Below, in pieces: positions 9,508 to 18,784 of a stretch of DNA of 64,000 nt (position 1 is its first letter; each line of letters opens with the position of its first letter). The notes beneath the pieces were generated by a model. It did no database searches. It was not told the origin of the DNA and saw only the letters and a list, made by a program, of their open reading frames with translations. Position numbers and translations under genes: made by a program. This DNA is from DASQEH01 sp963765725 (lineage in GTDB: Bacteria > Actinomycetota > Actinomycetes > Propionibacteriales > Nocardioidaceae): contig CAVXXI010000001.1 of NCBI GenBank assembly GCA_963765725.1, forward strand, positions 868,001 to 932,000, in the 5' to 3' direction.

Positions 9508-10392
9508 GTGACTGAGCCGATCATCGGGGTGCCCGACGCCGTCGAGGACGCCGAGCTCGGCCCAACGGGACGCCCCCTGCCGGGCTTCGACGTGCCACCG
9601 CCGCCGCGGACCCACGGGTCCGCCACGGTGATCGCGCTGTGCAACCAGAAGGGCGGCGTCGGCAAGACCACGACCGTGATCAACCTGGGCGCGGCGCTCG
9701 CCGAGCTGGGCCGCAAGGTGCTTCTCATCGACTTCGACCCCCAGGCGTCGCTCACCGTTGGCCTCGGCATCAACCCCCACGACGTCGAGACCACGATCTA
9801 CCACGTCATGATGGAGAAGGACGTCGAGATCGACGACGCGATCGTGGCCACGAGCCTCGACGGGCTGGACCTGGTGCCGTCCAACATCGACTTCGCCGGC
9901 GCGGAGATGCAGCTCATCAACGAGGTGGCGCGCGAGTCCGTGCTGGCCCACGCGCTGGGCCCGGCAGTCGGGCGTTACGACGTGATCCTCATCGACTGCC
10001 AGCCCTCACTCGGCCTGCTGACCGTCAACGCGCTCGCCGCCGCCGACGGCGTGCTCATCCCGCTCGAGTGCGAGTACTTCGCACTGCGCGGCGTGGCGCT
10101 GCTCAAGCAGACCATCGACAAGGTCCAGGAGCGCCTCAACCCGCGGCTGAGGATCGTCGGGCTGCTCGGCACGATGTACGACGGCCGTACCCTGCACAGC
10201 CGCGAGGTGCTGCAGACGCTCGTCCAGGGCTGGGGCGACGCGGTCTTCCACACCGTGATCCGGCGCACCGTCAAGTTCTCCGAGGCCACGGTCGTTGGTG
10301 AGCCCCTGACCGTCTATGCCTCCACCTCGAACGGCGCCGAGTCGTACCGGCAGCTCGCCAAAGAGGTGCTGGTGCGGTGCTCGGCCGGGTGA
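9508..10392 (+). CDS. parA: ParA-family ATPase
   Basis: A Soj/ParA-type deviant Walker ATPase at the position of Rv1708. The protein of 294 residues carries the KGGVGKTT motif, the Walker A' region LIDFDPQAS and the LIDCQPSLG switch II motif. GTG 9508 is preferred because GAGGGG lies about 8 nt upstream; ATG 9478 would add ten residues. There is no parB nearby, and the gene precedes scpA and scpB, so a role in chromosome organisation alongside condensin is likely, rather than the main parABS origin-segregation role. It ends in a GTGA overlap with scpA. Confidence 0.93.
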   Translation: MTEPIIGVPDAVEDAELGPTGRPLPGFDVPPPPRTHGSATVIALCNQKGGVGKTTTVINLGAALAELGRKVLLIDFDPQASLTVGLGINPHDVETTIYHVMMEKDVEIDDAIVATSLDGLDLVPSNIDFAGAEMQLINEVARESVLAHALGPAVGRYDVILIDCQPSLGLLTVNALAAADGVLIPLECEYFALRGVALLKQTIDKVQERLNPRLRIVGLLGTMYDGRTLHSREVLQTLVQGWGDAVFHTVIRRTVKFSEATVVGEPLTVYASTSNGAESYRQLAKEVLVRCSAG

Positions 10393-11318
10393 ACAGCCCC
10401 GCCGCCTCGGTAGCACCGGATCCGGCGACCGACGCCGCTCCGGCGTTCGCCGTCCACCTCGACAACTTCGACGGCCCGTTCGACCTGCTGCTGCAGCTCA
10501 TCGCCAAGCACCAGCTCGACATCACCGACGTGTCGTTGTCCACCGTCACCGACGACTTCATCGGACATGTTCGGGCGCTCGGTGCGGACTCCGACCTCGA
10601 CCAGACGACGTCCTTCCTGGTCGTGGCGGCGACCCTGCTCGACCTCAAGATCGTCCGGTTGCTGCCGTCGGCGGATCTCGAGAACGAGGAGGACCTCGCC
10701 CTGCTCGAGGCCCGGGACCTGCTGTTCGCACGGCTGATGCAGTACCGCGCCTACAAGCAGGCCGCGGCCCTGTTCGCCGACAGGATGGCCGCGGAGGCGC
10801 GGCGGGTGCCGCGTACCGTCGGGCTGGACGAGCGCTTCACCGACCTGCTGCCGGAGGTCGTCATCGGCCTGAGTGTCGACGACTTCGCCCGACTGGCTGC
10901 GCAGGCGCTGCGCCCTCGGGAGGTGCCGGTGGTCGAGCTGGCGCATCTGCACACCTCTCGGGTGAGCGTGGCGGAGCAGGCCGCTACGCTCGTCGAGCGC
11001 CTGCGGCGCGCTCGCAACACGACGTTTCGGGCGCTCGTCGCCGACTCACCAGACCGGCTCACGACGGTGGCCCGCTTCCTCGCGCTGTTGGAGCTGTACC
11101 GCGAGGGCGTCGTCGCCTTCGACCAGGTGGAGGCGATGGGCGAGCTCAGCATCCGCTGGACCGGCGACGACGACCGGGAGATCGAGGTAGGCGACGAGTA
11201 CGAAGACTCCGCGGAGGCGGAGCCGACCGTGGCGGAGTCCGTGACCGAAGCCGACATCCGCGCACTGGGCGGGCCGGAGGTACCGGCTCCCCGGGCTGCC
11301 GGTGACGACGCGTCATGA
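10389..11318 (+). CDS. scpA: Segregation and condensation protein A (ScpA)
   Basis: Kleisin subunit that bridges the SMC heads in the bacterial condensin. The N-terminal segment FDGPFDLLLQLIAKH near residue 30 is the family hallmark; helical regions and a C-terminal winged-helix segment (FLALLELYREG) follow. About 309 residues, somewhat long because of an acidic C-terminal tail. GTG 10389 overlaps the parA stop; GTG 10377 is an alternative four codons upstream. Co-translated with scpB through an ATGA overlap. Confidence 0.94.
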   Translation: MNSPAASVAPDPATDAAPAFAVHLDNFDGPFDLLLQLIAKHQLDITDVSLSTVTDDFIGHVRALGADSDLDQTTSFLVVAATLLDLKIVRLLPSADLENEEDLALLEARDLLFARLMQYRAYKQAAALFADRMAAEARRVPRTVGLDERFTDLLPEVVIGLSVDDFARLAAQALRPREVPVVELAHLHTSRVSVAEQAATLVERLRRARNTTFRALVADSPDRLTTVARFLALLELYREGVVAFDQVEAMGELSIRWTGDDDREIEVGDEYEDSAEAEPTVAESVTEADIRALGGPEVPAPRAAGDDAS

Positions 11319-11887
11319 CCGCCGAGCTGCCGCTGAAGGCCTCCCTGGAGGCCGTCTTGATGGTCACCGACGACCCACTGGACCACGTGAGCCTCGCGTC
11401 GGCGGTGGGAGCGCCGCCCGGTGTCGTCGAGGCGGCCCTCCACGAGCTCGCCGAGGAGTACACCGAGCAGGGACGAGGCTTCGAGCTGCGGCAGGTCGGT
11501 GCGGGCTGGCGGTTCTACTCCAGGGCCGAGTTCGCCCCCCTGGTGGAGCGATTCGTGGTCGACACCGAGCAGGCGCGACTGAGCTCGGCGGCACAGGAGA
11601 CGCTGGCGATCGTGGCGTATCTGCAACCGGTGAGCCGGGCGCGGATCTCGGCGATCCGCGGGGTCAGCGTCGACGGCGTCATCCGTACGCTGGTCGCGCG
11701 GGGGCTCGTGCTGGAGGTGGGCACGGACGGGGAGACGGGTGCGCATCTCTATGCGACGACGGGCTACTTCCTCGAACGGATGGGGCTGACGACGCTGGAC
11801 GACCTCCCCGAGATTGCGCCCTTCCTGCCGGAGATGGCCGAGCTGGAGGGTGAGCTGGCGCTGACCGACGCGGTCGACGAGCCGTGA
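11315..11887 (+). CDS. scpB: Segregation and condensation protein B (ScpB)
   Basis: Dimeric winged-helix partner of ScpA in the SMC-ScpAB complex. The 190-residue protein shows the ScpB core: LKASLEAVLMVTDDPL at the N-terminus and the conserved AAQETLAIVAYLQPVSRARI and IRGVSVDGVIRTLV segments. The ATG overlaps the scpA TGA, and the stop overlaps the GTG of the pseudouridine synthase gene, as in the conserved scpA-scpB-rlu order. Confidence 0.95.
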   Translation: MTAELPLKASLEAVLMVTDDPLDHVSLASAVGAPPGVVEAALHELAEEYTEQGRGFELRQVGAGWRFYSRAEFAPLVERFVVDTEQARLSSAAQETLAIVAYLQPVSRARISAIRGVSVDGVIRTLVARGLVLEVGTDGETGAHLYATTGYFLERMGLTTLDDLPEIAPFLPEMAELEGELALTDAVDEP

Positions 11888-12690
11888 ACGTAGAGGCGGC
11901 CGACCCTCCGCCGCCGCCGAAGGAGGCTCCCTCGGCCGGTGTCGGCGCGCCGGCCCCCCGCCTACAGAAGGTACTGGCGGCGGCGGGGGTGGCGAGCCGC
12001 CGCAAGTGCGAGACGTTGATGGCCGAGGGGCGCGTCGAGGTCGACGGCACCGTCGTCACCCAGCTCGGTGCCCGAGTCGACCCCGAGTCGGCCGTCATCC
12101 GGGTCGACGGTAGGCGGATCCCGGTCGCGCACCAGCACGTGTACCTGGTGGCGAACAAGCCGCGCGGGGTCGTCAGCTCGATGGCGGACCAGTCGGGGCG
12201 ACCGGACCTGAGCGGGCTGCTGGGTGAGCGGCCGGAGCGCCTGTTCCACGTGGGGCGGCTCGACACGGACACCGACGGCCTGATCGTACTGACCAACGAC
12301 GGCGAGTTCGCGCACCGGCTGGCGCACCCGTCGTACGAGCTGCAGAAGACCTACGTCGCGCACGTCGAGGGCGTCGTGCGGCCCACCGTGCGCGCTTCGC
12401 TGCTGGCCGGGGTCGAGCTGGACGACGGACCGGTCGCCGTCGACGCCTTCAAGGTGACACTCACGCAGCCCGGCGCTGCCGGCCAGCCGGGGCGTTCGAT
12501 CGTGGAGGTGGTGCTCCACGAGGGCCGCAACCGGATCGTCCGGCGGCTCCTGGCCGCGGTCGGCCACCCGGTGCTCCGCTTGTCGCGCACGGCGATCGGC
12601 CCGATCCGACTGCACGGCCTACCGACCGGTCAGGTACGGGAACTGACCGGGGACGAGCTGGGTACGCTGCTGGACGAGGTCGGCCTCTGA
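11884..12690 (+). CDS. rluB: RluB/RsuA-family rRNA pseudouridine synthase
   Basis: Isomerises a uridine in rRNA to pseudouridine. The 268-residue protein has an N-terminal S4 RNA-binding domain (RLQKVLAAAGVASRRKCE, residues about 26-43) after a short proline-rich extension, and the catalytic motif HVGRLDTDTDGL with its Asp near residue 125; LANKPRGV-like and EGRNRIVRR segments complete the family pattern. The GTG start overlaps scpB. The exact rRNA target (23S U2605 type) is by analogy. Confidence 0.92.
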   Translation: MNVEAADPPPPPKEAPSAGVGAPAPRLQKVLAAAGVASRRKCETLMAEGRVEVDGTVVTQLGARVDPESAVIRVDGRRIPVAHQHVYLVANKPRGVVSSMADQSGRPDLSGLLGERPERLFHVGRLDTDTDGLIVLTNDGEFAHRLAHPSYELQKTYVAHVEGVVRPTVRASLLAGVELDDGPVAVDAFKVTLTQPGAAGQPGRSIVEVVLHEGRNRIVRRLLAAVGHPVLRLSRTAIGPIRLHGLPTGQVRELTGDELGTLLDEVGL

Positions 12691-12733
12691 GCAGCGGTCA
12701 TCGGCCCGGGCAGGCGTCACTAGGCTTGCCGCT

Positions 12734-13852
12734 GTGACGACCGCGTCGACAGGAGCCGAGAGCGATGCCGACGCCTCGGCGACGGTCGCGCCGCCGCTTG
12801 GTCCGGTCCTCGTGGTCGGCGCGGGTCTGATCGGCGCCTCCGTCGCGATGGCCCTGTCTCGTGCTGGGGTGCCGACATTCATCCGCGATGTGGACGTCGC
12901 GGTAGCCCATGTGGCTTCGTCTCGCGGCGCCGGCTCCGACGGCCCGATCGCCGGGAGTCCGTCGCTCGTCGTGGTCGCCACCCCGCCGGACCAGCTGGGA
13001 GCCGAGATCGCGCGTGCGCTCGCGGACTTCCCTGCGGCCGTGGTGACCGATGTCGGGAGCGTCAAGTCGAAACCGCTGGAGTACCTCCATAGCCGAGGCG
13101 TCGACCTGAGCCGGTACGTCGGGGGGCACCCGATGGCGGGGAGCGAGCGGTCGGGTCCGCTCGCCGCAGCCGCCGACCTGTTCGACGGGCGCACCTGGGC
13201 GGTCGTCGACCGGCAGGACTGTGACCCGGCCGCCGTCCACTGCGTCCTGCGGCTGGTGCGGGCTTGTGGTGCCGTCGTGGTGCGGATGACGACCGGCGAC
13301 CACGACGAGGCCGTCGCCAGGGTCTCGCACCTCCCGCACGTGGTGGCGGCGCTGACCGCGGGCCGCCTGGTCGAGGCGCCGGGTGACCACCTCAGCCTCA
13401 GCGGGCAGGGCCTGCGCGACGTGACGCGGGTGGCGGCCGGCGACCCGGGGCTGTGGTGCCAGATCGTCACCGCCAACGCCGACGCGGTCGGCGTGCTGCT
13501 GCACGAGCTGCGCGCGGAGATCGACGCGATGATCGGCTCGCTGGAGGCCCGCGACGCGAGGGCCGTCGAGCAGCTGCTGCGGGCGGGCGTGGCGGGCGTC
13601 TCGGCGATACCCGGCAAGCACGGCGGGCCTAGTCTGGCCCTCGCGACAGTCACGGTCGCGATCCCCGACGAGCCGGGCGCGCTGGCGCGGCTCTTCGCCG
13701 ACGCCGCAGAGGCGAACGTCAACATCGAGGACCTGCGGATCGACCACGACCCGGCGCGACGCTCCGGTCTGGTGGAGCTCGACGTCGCGGACGACCGCGC
13801 GGAGTGGCTCACGGCGCAGCTTCAGGCTCGTCACTGGACCGCGCACCGGTAG
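12734..13852 (+). CDS. tyrA: Prephenate dehydrogenase
   Basis: Converts prephenate to 4-hydroxyphenylpyruvate with NAD in tyrosine synthesis. The 372-residue protein has the dinucleotide-binding VVGAGLIGASVA near residues 33-44, the GGHPMAGSE substrate motif, and a C-terminal ACT-like domain (VAIPDEPGALARLFADAAEANV) that could sense tyrosine. A TAGGCT -10-like box ends 7 nt before the GTG, which suggests a leaderless transcript. It is inserted between the pseudouridine synthase and cmk genes of the conserved block. Confidence 0.94.
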   Translation: MTTASTGAESDADASATVAPPLGPVLVVGAGLIGASVAMALSRAGVPTFIRDVDVAVAHVASSRGAGSDGPIAGSPSLVVVATPPDQLGAEIARALADFPAAVVTDVGSVKSKPLEYLHSRGVDLSRYVGGHPMAGSERSGPLAAAADLFDGRTWAVVDRQDCDPAAVHCVLRLVRACGAVVVRMTTGDHDEAVARVSHLPHVVAALTAGRLVEAPGDHLSLSGQGLRDVTRVAAGDPGLWCQIVTANADAVGVLLHELRAEIDAMIGSLEARDARAVEQLLRAGVAGVSAIPGKHGGPSLALATVTVAIPDEPGALARLFADAAEANVNIEDLRIDHDPARRSGLVELDVADDRAEWLTAQLQARHWTAHR

Positions 13853-13861
13853 CCTCTCACG

Positions 13862-14557
13862 GTGACTACTGATCTCGGCGCCCTCGTGATCGCCATCGAC
13901 GGCACGGCCGGCTCCGGCAAGTCGTCGGCGAGCCGCGGGGTGGCGCAGGAGCTCGGGCTGCGCTATCTGGACACCGGGGCGATGTACCGGGCGATGACCT
14001 GGCACATGCTCCTCGACGGCGTCGACGTGAACGACGCCGGTGCGGTCGCGCAGCATGCCGACTCTGCGGTGATCGCCTCGGGTACCAACCCGGAGCTGGC
14101 GACCATCAGCCTCAACGGGCGCGACGTCTCCCGCGAGATCAGGTCCGACCAGGTGACGGCGACGGTCAGCCCGGTCAGCGCGGTGCCGCATGTACGGGAG
14201 CTGCTCGTGGCGCAGCAGCGAGGGATCATCGGCCGCGGCGGGATCGTGGTGGAGGGTCGCGACATCGGTACGGTCGTGGCCCCGCAGGCGGCGCTGAAGG
14301 TGTACCTGAGCGCTGACCCGGCCGCGCGGGCGCATCGACGCTCGAGCGAGCTGGCCCGGAGCTCGGCAACGGACGTGGCGACCGTCGAGGCGGCGCTGCG
14401 CGAGCGCGACGCGTACGACTCGGGACGGCCGACGGCGCCGCTCAGTGCCGCTCGGGACGCGGTCGCCATCGACTCGACGCATCTGAGCCTGCGGGAGGTC
14501 ATCGCCGAGATCGTCGGGTTGGCGCATGAGCGCGTCTCTGGGTCGACCGATGTCTGA
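13862..14557 (+). CDS. cmk: Cytidylate kinase
   Basis: Phosphorylates CMP and dCMP. The 231-residue protein has the P-loop IDGTAGSGKSSASR near residues 12-25, the YLDTGAMYRAMT substrate motif, and VEGRDIGTVVAP. A TAGCCT -10-like box (13850-13855), overlapping the tyrA stop, lies 6 nt before the GTG start, hinting at a leaderless internal promoter. The 3' end overlaps der by 8 nt. Confidence 0.95.
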   Translation: MTTDLGALVIAIDGTAGSGKSSASRGVAQELGLRYLDTGAMYRAMTWHMLLDGVDVNDAGAVAQHADSAVIASGTNPELATISLNGRDVSREIRSDQVTATVSPVSAVPHVRELLVAQQRGIIGRGGIVVEGRDIGTVVAPQAALKVYLSADPAARAHRRSSELARSSATDVATVEAALRERDAYDSGRPTAPLSAARDAVAIDSTHLSLREVIAEIVGLAHERVSGSTDV

Positions 14558-15917
14558 GTACGGCGAGCTGGAAGACTCTGCCACCGCGGCGGACGAGGGA
14601 CCTGCTCCCGTCCTGGCGGTCGTGGGTCGCCCCAATGTCGGGAAGTCGACGCTCGTGAACCGCATCCTGGGCCGTCGAGAGGCCGTCGTCGAGGACGTCC
14701 CGGGAGTCACCCGCGACCGGGTGCCCTATGACGCCGACTGGAACGGTCGACGCTTCACCGTCGTGGACACCGGGGGGTGGGATCCCGACGCGCGTGGCCT
14801 CGCTGAGCAGGTGTCGCTGCAGGCCGAGATCGCCGTACGCCTTGCCGACGCCGTGCTCTTCGTGGTGGACGCCGCCATAGGGATCACGGACACCGACGAG
14901 ACGGTCGTGCGGGTCCTGCGTCGTGCCGGCAAGCCCGTTGTCCTCGCCGCCAACAAGGTGGACGACGCCCGCACGGAGGCCGACGCTGCCGCGTTGTGGA
15001 ATCTCGGCCTCGGTGAGCCGTACCCCGTCTCGGCCCTGCACGGCCGGGGGAGCGGGGACCTGTTGGACGCCATCATGGATGCGCTTCCGGCCGCACCCGA
15101 CCAGGTCTTCGACGTGCCCCGGGGTCCACGTCGGATCGCCATCGTCGGCAAGCCGAACGTCGGGAAGTCCAGCCTGCTGAACAGGCTCGCCGGCGAGAAC
15201 CGCGTGGTCGTCCACGACGTGGCCGGAACGACGGTGGACCCGGTCGACGAGATCGTCCAGCTCGGGGGGCGCACGTGGCAGTTCATCGACACGGCCGGCA
15301 TCCGGCGCCGGGTCAAGGAGGCCAGCGGCCACGAGTTCTACGCCAGCCTGCGGACCGCGGGGGCGATCGAGCGCGCGGAGGTGGCGGTGGTGGTGATCGA
15401 CGCCGGACAGCCGCTGACCGAGCAGGACCAGCGGATCATCTCCACCGTCGAGGAGTCGGGACGCGCAGTGGTGATCGCGTTCAACAAGTGGGACCTCGTC
15501 GACGAGGAGCGCCGCCGCTACCTGGACCGCGAGATGGAGCGTGAGCTCGTGCGGGTCCAGTGGGCGCCGCGCATCAATGTGACCGCACTGACCGGGTGGC
15601 ATGTCGACCGGCTGGTCCCGGCGCTCGACCGTGCCCTAGGAGGCTGGGAGACGCGGGTACCCACCGGCGAGCTGAACGCGTTCCTGGGTCGCCTGGTCTC
15701 GGCGCACCCTCATCCGGTCCGCGGCGGCAAGCAGTCGCGAATCCTCTTCGCGACTCAGCCGAGCGTGGCTCCGCCGAAGTTCGTGATCTTCACGACAGGC
15801 CCGCTCGAGCCGGCGTACACCCGGTTCATCGAGCGCAGGCTGCGCGAGGAGTTCGGGTTCGTCGGGACGCCGATCAGGCTCACTGTGAAGCCTCGAGAGA
15901 AGAGGAAGCGGTCGTGA
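14550..15917 (+). CDS. der: Ribosome-associated GTPase Der
   Basis: Essential double-Era-like GTPase for 50S subunit assembly. Two GTP-binding domains are evident: GRPNVGKS near residue 29 with DTGG and NKVDD, and GKPNVGKS near residue 205 with DTAGI and NKWDLV; a C-terminal KH-like domain ends in basic residues (KPREKRKRS). ATG 14550 (455 residues) overlaps cmk by 8 nt; ATG 14526 in the same frame would add eight residues. Last gene of the conserved housekeeping block. Confidence 0.95.
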   Translation: MSEYGELEDSATAADEGPAPVLAVVGRPNVGKSTLVNRILGRREAVVEDVPGVTRDRVPYDADWNGRRFTVVDTGGWDPDARGLAEQVSLQAEIAVRLADAVLFVVDAAIGITDTDETVVRVLRRAGKPVVLAANKVDDARTEADAAALWNLGLGEPYPVSALHGRGSGDLLDAIMDALPAAPDQVFDVPRGPRRIAIVGKPNVGKSSLLNRLAGENRVVVHDVAGTTVDPVDEIVQLGGRTWQFIDTAGIRRRVKEASGHEFYASLRTAGAIERAEVAVVVIDAGQPLTEQDQRIISTVEESGRAVVIAFNKWDLVDEERRRYLDREMERELVRVQWAPRINVTALTGWHVDRLVPALDRALGGWETRVPTGELNAFLGRLVSAHPHPVRGGKQSRILFATQPSVAPPKFVIFTTGPLEPAYTRFIERRLREEFGFVGTPIRLTVKPREKRKRS

Positions 15918-17137
15918 ACGAGAATTCTGGGCGCAACCTCCCCTTGGCCGTGACCGGATCGACGGGTCGCGTCGGTGGCTTGGTGGCGGCTCGGCTTGCT
16001 GCCGCCGGCGCCTCGATGCGTCTGCTGGTTCGCTCACCGGAGCGGGCTCCGCACCTCCCGGGGGCGGTCGCCGTGCAGAGCGTGTACGGCGACGGGGAGC
16101 GGTCGGTCGAGGCGCTGCGCGGCACGCGGGTGCTGCTGATGGTGTCAGCGGCGGAGTCTGCCACCCGGCTCGAAGAGCACCGCGCCTTCATCGATGCCGC
16201 AGCTGCGGCCCGCGTCGAGCATGTCGTCTACACGTCGTTCGTCGATGCGTCGCCTCGCTCGACGTTCACCCTGGGCCGAGACCACGCCCATACCGAGGAC
16301 CACCTCCGGGCGTCCGGCATGTCGTTCACGTTCCTGCGTGACAGCCTCTACGCGAACTTCCTGCCGCGCATGGTCGGTGAGGACGGAGCCCTGCGGGGAC
16401 CGGCCGGGAACGGACGGCTGGCGGCGGTGGCTCAGGAGGATGTGGCCGAGGTTGCGGCCACGGTCCTGCTCCATCCTGAGACGCATGTGGACGCCACCTA
16501 CGACTTGACCGGGCCGTCGGCCCTCACGCTGGCCGAGGCGGCCGCAACGCTGTCTCGGCTTACGGGCAGGGAGATCCGGTACGTCGACGAGTCGCTCGAG
16601 GAGGCGTACGCCTCGCGCGCCTCGTATGGGGCGCCGAAGTGGCAGGTCGATGCATGGGTGAGCACTTACACCGCTATCGCTGCCGGCGAGCTCGAGAAGG
16701 TGTCGGAGGACATTGCGACGCTACTCGGGAGACCTGCGCGGTCGCTGGAGGACGTCCTCGCCGCGTCTGATAACCCAGCACGGATCCGGTTTCCGCTCCG
16801 CAGCCTCTCGCCAACCGTGCAGCCGGATGTCGCTGTTCAGCGGTGCGGGCGTTTTCGGTGGTGGTTGATGAGGATGTGGACGGCGCGTTGTTCGAGGGTG
16901 GAGTTGGGTGGGTGGGTCTGCCAGTGGCGTAGCCGGATTTGGTCTGGGGTGAGGCTGCCGTGGCCGAGTGTGGGTGGTGGTAGTGAGTGGTGGGTGAGGC
17001 CGGTGGGGGTTGTCCAGGTGGTCATTCTGGATGTCGGGTCGGCGGCGACGCGCATGGCTGGGTGGTCACGGGTGGTGTGGCAGGCTTTGGAGAGGCCTTG
17101 GCTGTTGGCGAAGCTGGTGTCGCCGCCGTGGTCGTAG
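15914..17137 (+). CDS. NmrA-like NAD(P)-binding protein with anomalous C-terminal run-on
   Basis: An atypical short-chain dehydrogenase of the NmrA/QOR2 group. The Rossmann motif VTGSTGRVGGLVAARL lies near residue 12, and the segment HVVYTSFVDAS replaces the classical active site. Homologous content ends at about SLEDVLA near nucleotide 16765 (roughly 285 residues, the family size). After that the frame stays open for another 120 codons, rich in Trp and Arg, and lies antisense to the convergent HNH gene. A TGA one frame away at 16768 suggests that a small indel removed the true stop. The GTG start overlaps the der TGA. Confidence 0.75.
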   Translation: MNENSGRNLPLAVTGSTGRVGGLVAARLAAAGASMRLLVRSPERAPHLPGAVAVQSVYGDGERSVEALRGTRVLLMVSAAESATRLEEHRAFIDAAAAARVEHVVYTSFVDASPRSTFTLGRDHAHTEDHLRASGMSFTFLRDSLYANFLPRMVGEDGALRGPAGNGRLAAVAQEDVAEVAATVLLHPETHVDATYDLTGPSALTLAEAAATLSRLTGREIRYVDESLEEAYASRASYGAPKWQVDAWVSTYTAIAAGELEKVSEDIATLLGRPARSLEDVLAASDNPARIRFPLRSLSPTVQPDVAVQRCGRFRWWLMRMWTARCSRVELGGWVCQWRSRIWSGVRLPWPSVGGGSEWWVRPVGVVQVVILDVGSAATRMAGWSRVVWQALERPWLLAKLVSPPWS

Positions 17138-18219
17138 GGGTGGACGTGGTCGATGTCGCGGATGGGGGAGGCGCAGTTGATGCCGCGGCAGTGTTGGTCG
17201 GCGACGAGGACGGCGTGGCGCAGGGTGCCGTCGACGCGGCGTCGTCGGCTGTCCATGGTCGTGAGGCTGGCGTCGACGGGGTCGGTGTAGAGGCGGCGGA
17301 CCCAGGCGTTGCCTGTGGTGGCGAGGTGGCGGGCGAGTGCGGCGGTGATGGGTCCGGCGCCTAGTAGCTCGGCGGGGTTGCCGGCGCCGGCCAGGAGGGT
17401 GGTGTCGGTCATCACCAGGCAGATGTCGGTGTTGAGCCGGTCGGCGGAACTCGCGCCGGTGAGGCGCTCGACGAGGGTGTCGCAGATCAGCCGGTGCAGG
17501 GTGCGGGAGTCACCGGCGGCGCGTTGGGCGGTGGCGAAGGCGTGCAGGGACCGCCAGCACGATGCTGCCTGCTCGACGGGGAGGTAGGCGTCGAGGTAGG
17601 CCATGTCGGCGCCGGCCGGGACGAGCCGCACATGGCGGTCGGCTCGCTGCGTGGTGGCGCGGCGGGCGGCGGCATCGGGGTCGATCTCGATGACGCGCCG
17701 CTCGGCCAGGGCGCGAACCTTGCCCGGCAGGATGTCGACCGCCTCCTCGGCGATGATCGAATCGGCCAGTCGCACCAGGGCGGGGTCGTCGATGGAGCTG
17801 GTCTCGACGGCGACCGCCCGGGCCGCCGACAGCGCCAGCTCACCGGTCTCCACTGCCCGCAGCACGGCGGGATGACGATCGACGAGGCTGTGGGCGTCGG
17901 ACATGAAGCTCTGGGCGGTGAGCACCGACACATCCATCGACAGCGCGACCTCGGCCACCATGCATCGGTAGGACCCGGGCGCGCCGCTCACGCCGAGGTC
18001 GGCGTCGAGACCTTCGCGTTGGCCGATGAAAGCTGCCACGTCGCGGACCTGCAGGGCCTCCAGCCGCCGGATCTCCGCGCGCCGCTGTTTGATCCGCTCC
18101 AGCCGCTCAAGCGCCGCCTCCATCCGCGTCGCCATCGCACTAGCCCCACCGCCCTGGCACGGTCGACCAGACCCCGAACTGCTGCTCATACCCCGGACAT
18201 TAACCCTGACCACCGACAA
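16837..18219 (-). CDS. DUF222/HNH endonuclease domain protein (13E12 repeat family)
   Basis: A 460-residue protein of the REP13E12-type family, present in many copies in actinobacterial genomes. The N-terminal two thirds are the DUF222 region, with helical segments. The C-terminal HNH-like domain has CRGINCASPIRDIDHVHP with the paired cysteines and DxDH core, then an N, and a final Cys-His pair (KACHTTRDH). Biological role is not established; members behave like mobile or intron-associated nucleases. It is convergent with, and overlaps the run-on tail of, the NmrA-like gene, and lies directly before the tRNA-Pro integration site. An internal ATG near 18135 is an alternative start. Confidence 0.8.
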   Translation of the reverse strand: MSVVRVNVRGMSSSSGSGRPCQGGGASAMATRMEAALERLERIKQRRAEIRRLEALQVRDVAAFIGQREGLDADLGVSGAPGSYRCMVAEVALSMDVSVLTAQSFMSDAHSLVDRHPAVLRAVETGELALSAARAVAVETSSIDDPALVRLADSIIAEEAVDILPGKVRALAERRVIEIDPDAAARRATTQRADRHVRLVPAGADMAYLDAYLPVEQAASCWRSLHAFATAQRAAGDSRTLHRLICDTLVERLTGASSADRLNTDICLVMTDTTLLAGAGNPAELLGAGPITAALARHLATTGNAWVRRLYTDPVDASLTTMDSRRRRVDGTLRHAVLVADQHCRGINCASPIRDIDHVHPYDHGGDTSFANSQGLSKACHTTRDHPAMRVAADPTSRMTTWTTPTGLTHHSLPPPTLGHGSLTPDQIRLRHWQTHPPNSTLEQRAVHILINHHRKRPHR

Positions 18220-18354
18220 TCCCGGGCCGGGCGTCTCTGTCTAGGCCCTCGTGCTGTGGAGCAAACAGGTGGTCGTCGGCGGCGGAACGTGTCCGGGCTG
18301 TTTGGTTCGGTCGTCGGCCGTTGGGTAGGCTGACGCCGCTCCGCGTGGCGGGCA

Positions 18355-18428
<74 letters not shown>

Positions 18429-18437
18429 CCGAAAAAC

Positions 18438-18473
18438 CCGCCGCTGACCTGGGGAAACGCGGGTCAGAGGCGG
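18438..18473 (+). terminator. Hairpin after tRNA-Pro
   Basis: CCGCC-G-CTGACC pairs with GGTCAG-A-GGCGG (11 pairs with one mismatch, 12-nt loop), 10 nt after the tRNA. There is no strong T run after the stem. A diverged version of this flank follows the tRNA remnant at 20431-20443, so it belongs to the original tRNA neighbourhood or to the element ends. Confidence 0.5.
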
Positions 18474-18565
18474 CTTCCGATTTGACGTGGATCCCCTGCC
18501 GTCGCGGATCTTCTCGGTGGTGATGGTCCCCCAGGTACCGAGGGGGAGTGGTGGCCTGGCCATGG

Positions 18566-18784
18566 CTACGCGCGTGCCGCGGGCTCGAGATGCTCGACGA
18601 TCCACGCGTCGAGGTCCGCGCGGCGGTAGCGCAGGCAGCCGCCCATCTTCACGGCGCGTGGTCCGAACCCGACCCGGCGAGTCCGCCATGTGTACAGCGT
18701 CGCCTTCGGGATCGCGAGGTAGGCCGCTGCCTCGTCGATGGTGAGGATCATGCTCTCGTGGCTGGTGTCGACGCTAGTACTCAT
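18566..18784 (-). CDS. Excisionase-like helix-turn-helix protein
   Basis: A 72-residue protein of the MerR-like/AlpA-excisionase HTH_17 family. The motif ILTIDEAAAYLAIPKATLYTW and the following GGCLRYRRADLDAWI give the two helices and the wing typical of phage and integrative-element excisionases. The ATG at 18784 has AAGGAG about 8 nt upstream. It lies inside the first island, 140 bp from the tRNA attachment site, where Xis genes are often found; no complete integrase is left next to it. Confidence 0.8.
   Translation of the reverse strand: MSTSVDTSHESMILTIDEAAAYLAIPKATLYTWRTRRVGFGPRAVKMGGCLRYRRADLDAWIVEHLEPAARA

Noticed and set aside
17494..18333. Plus-strand frame of 279 codons opposite the HNH gene
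   Set aside because: Shadow of the DUF222/HNH gene; no motif, and it runs into the tRNA promoter region.
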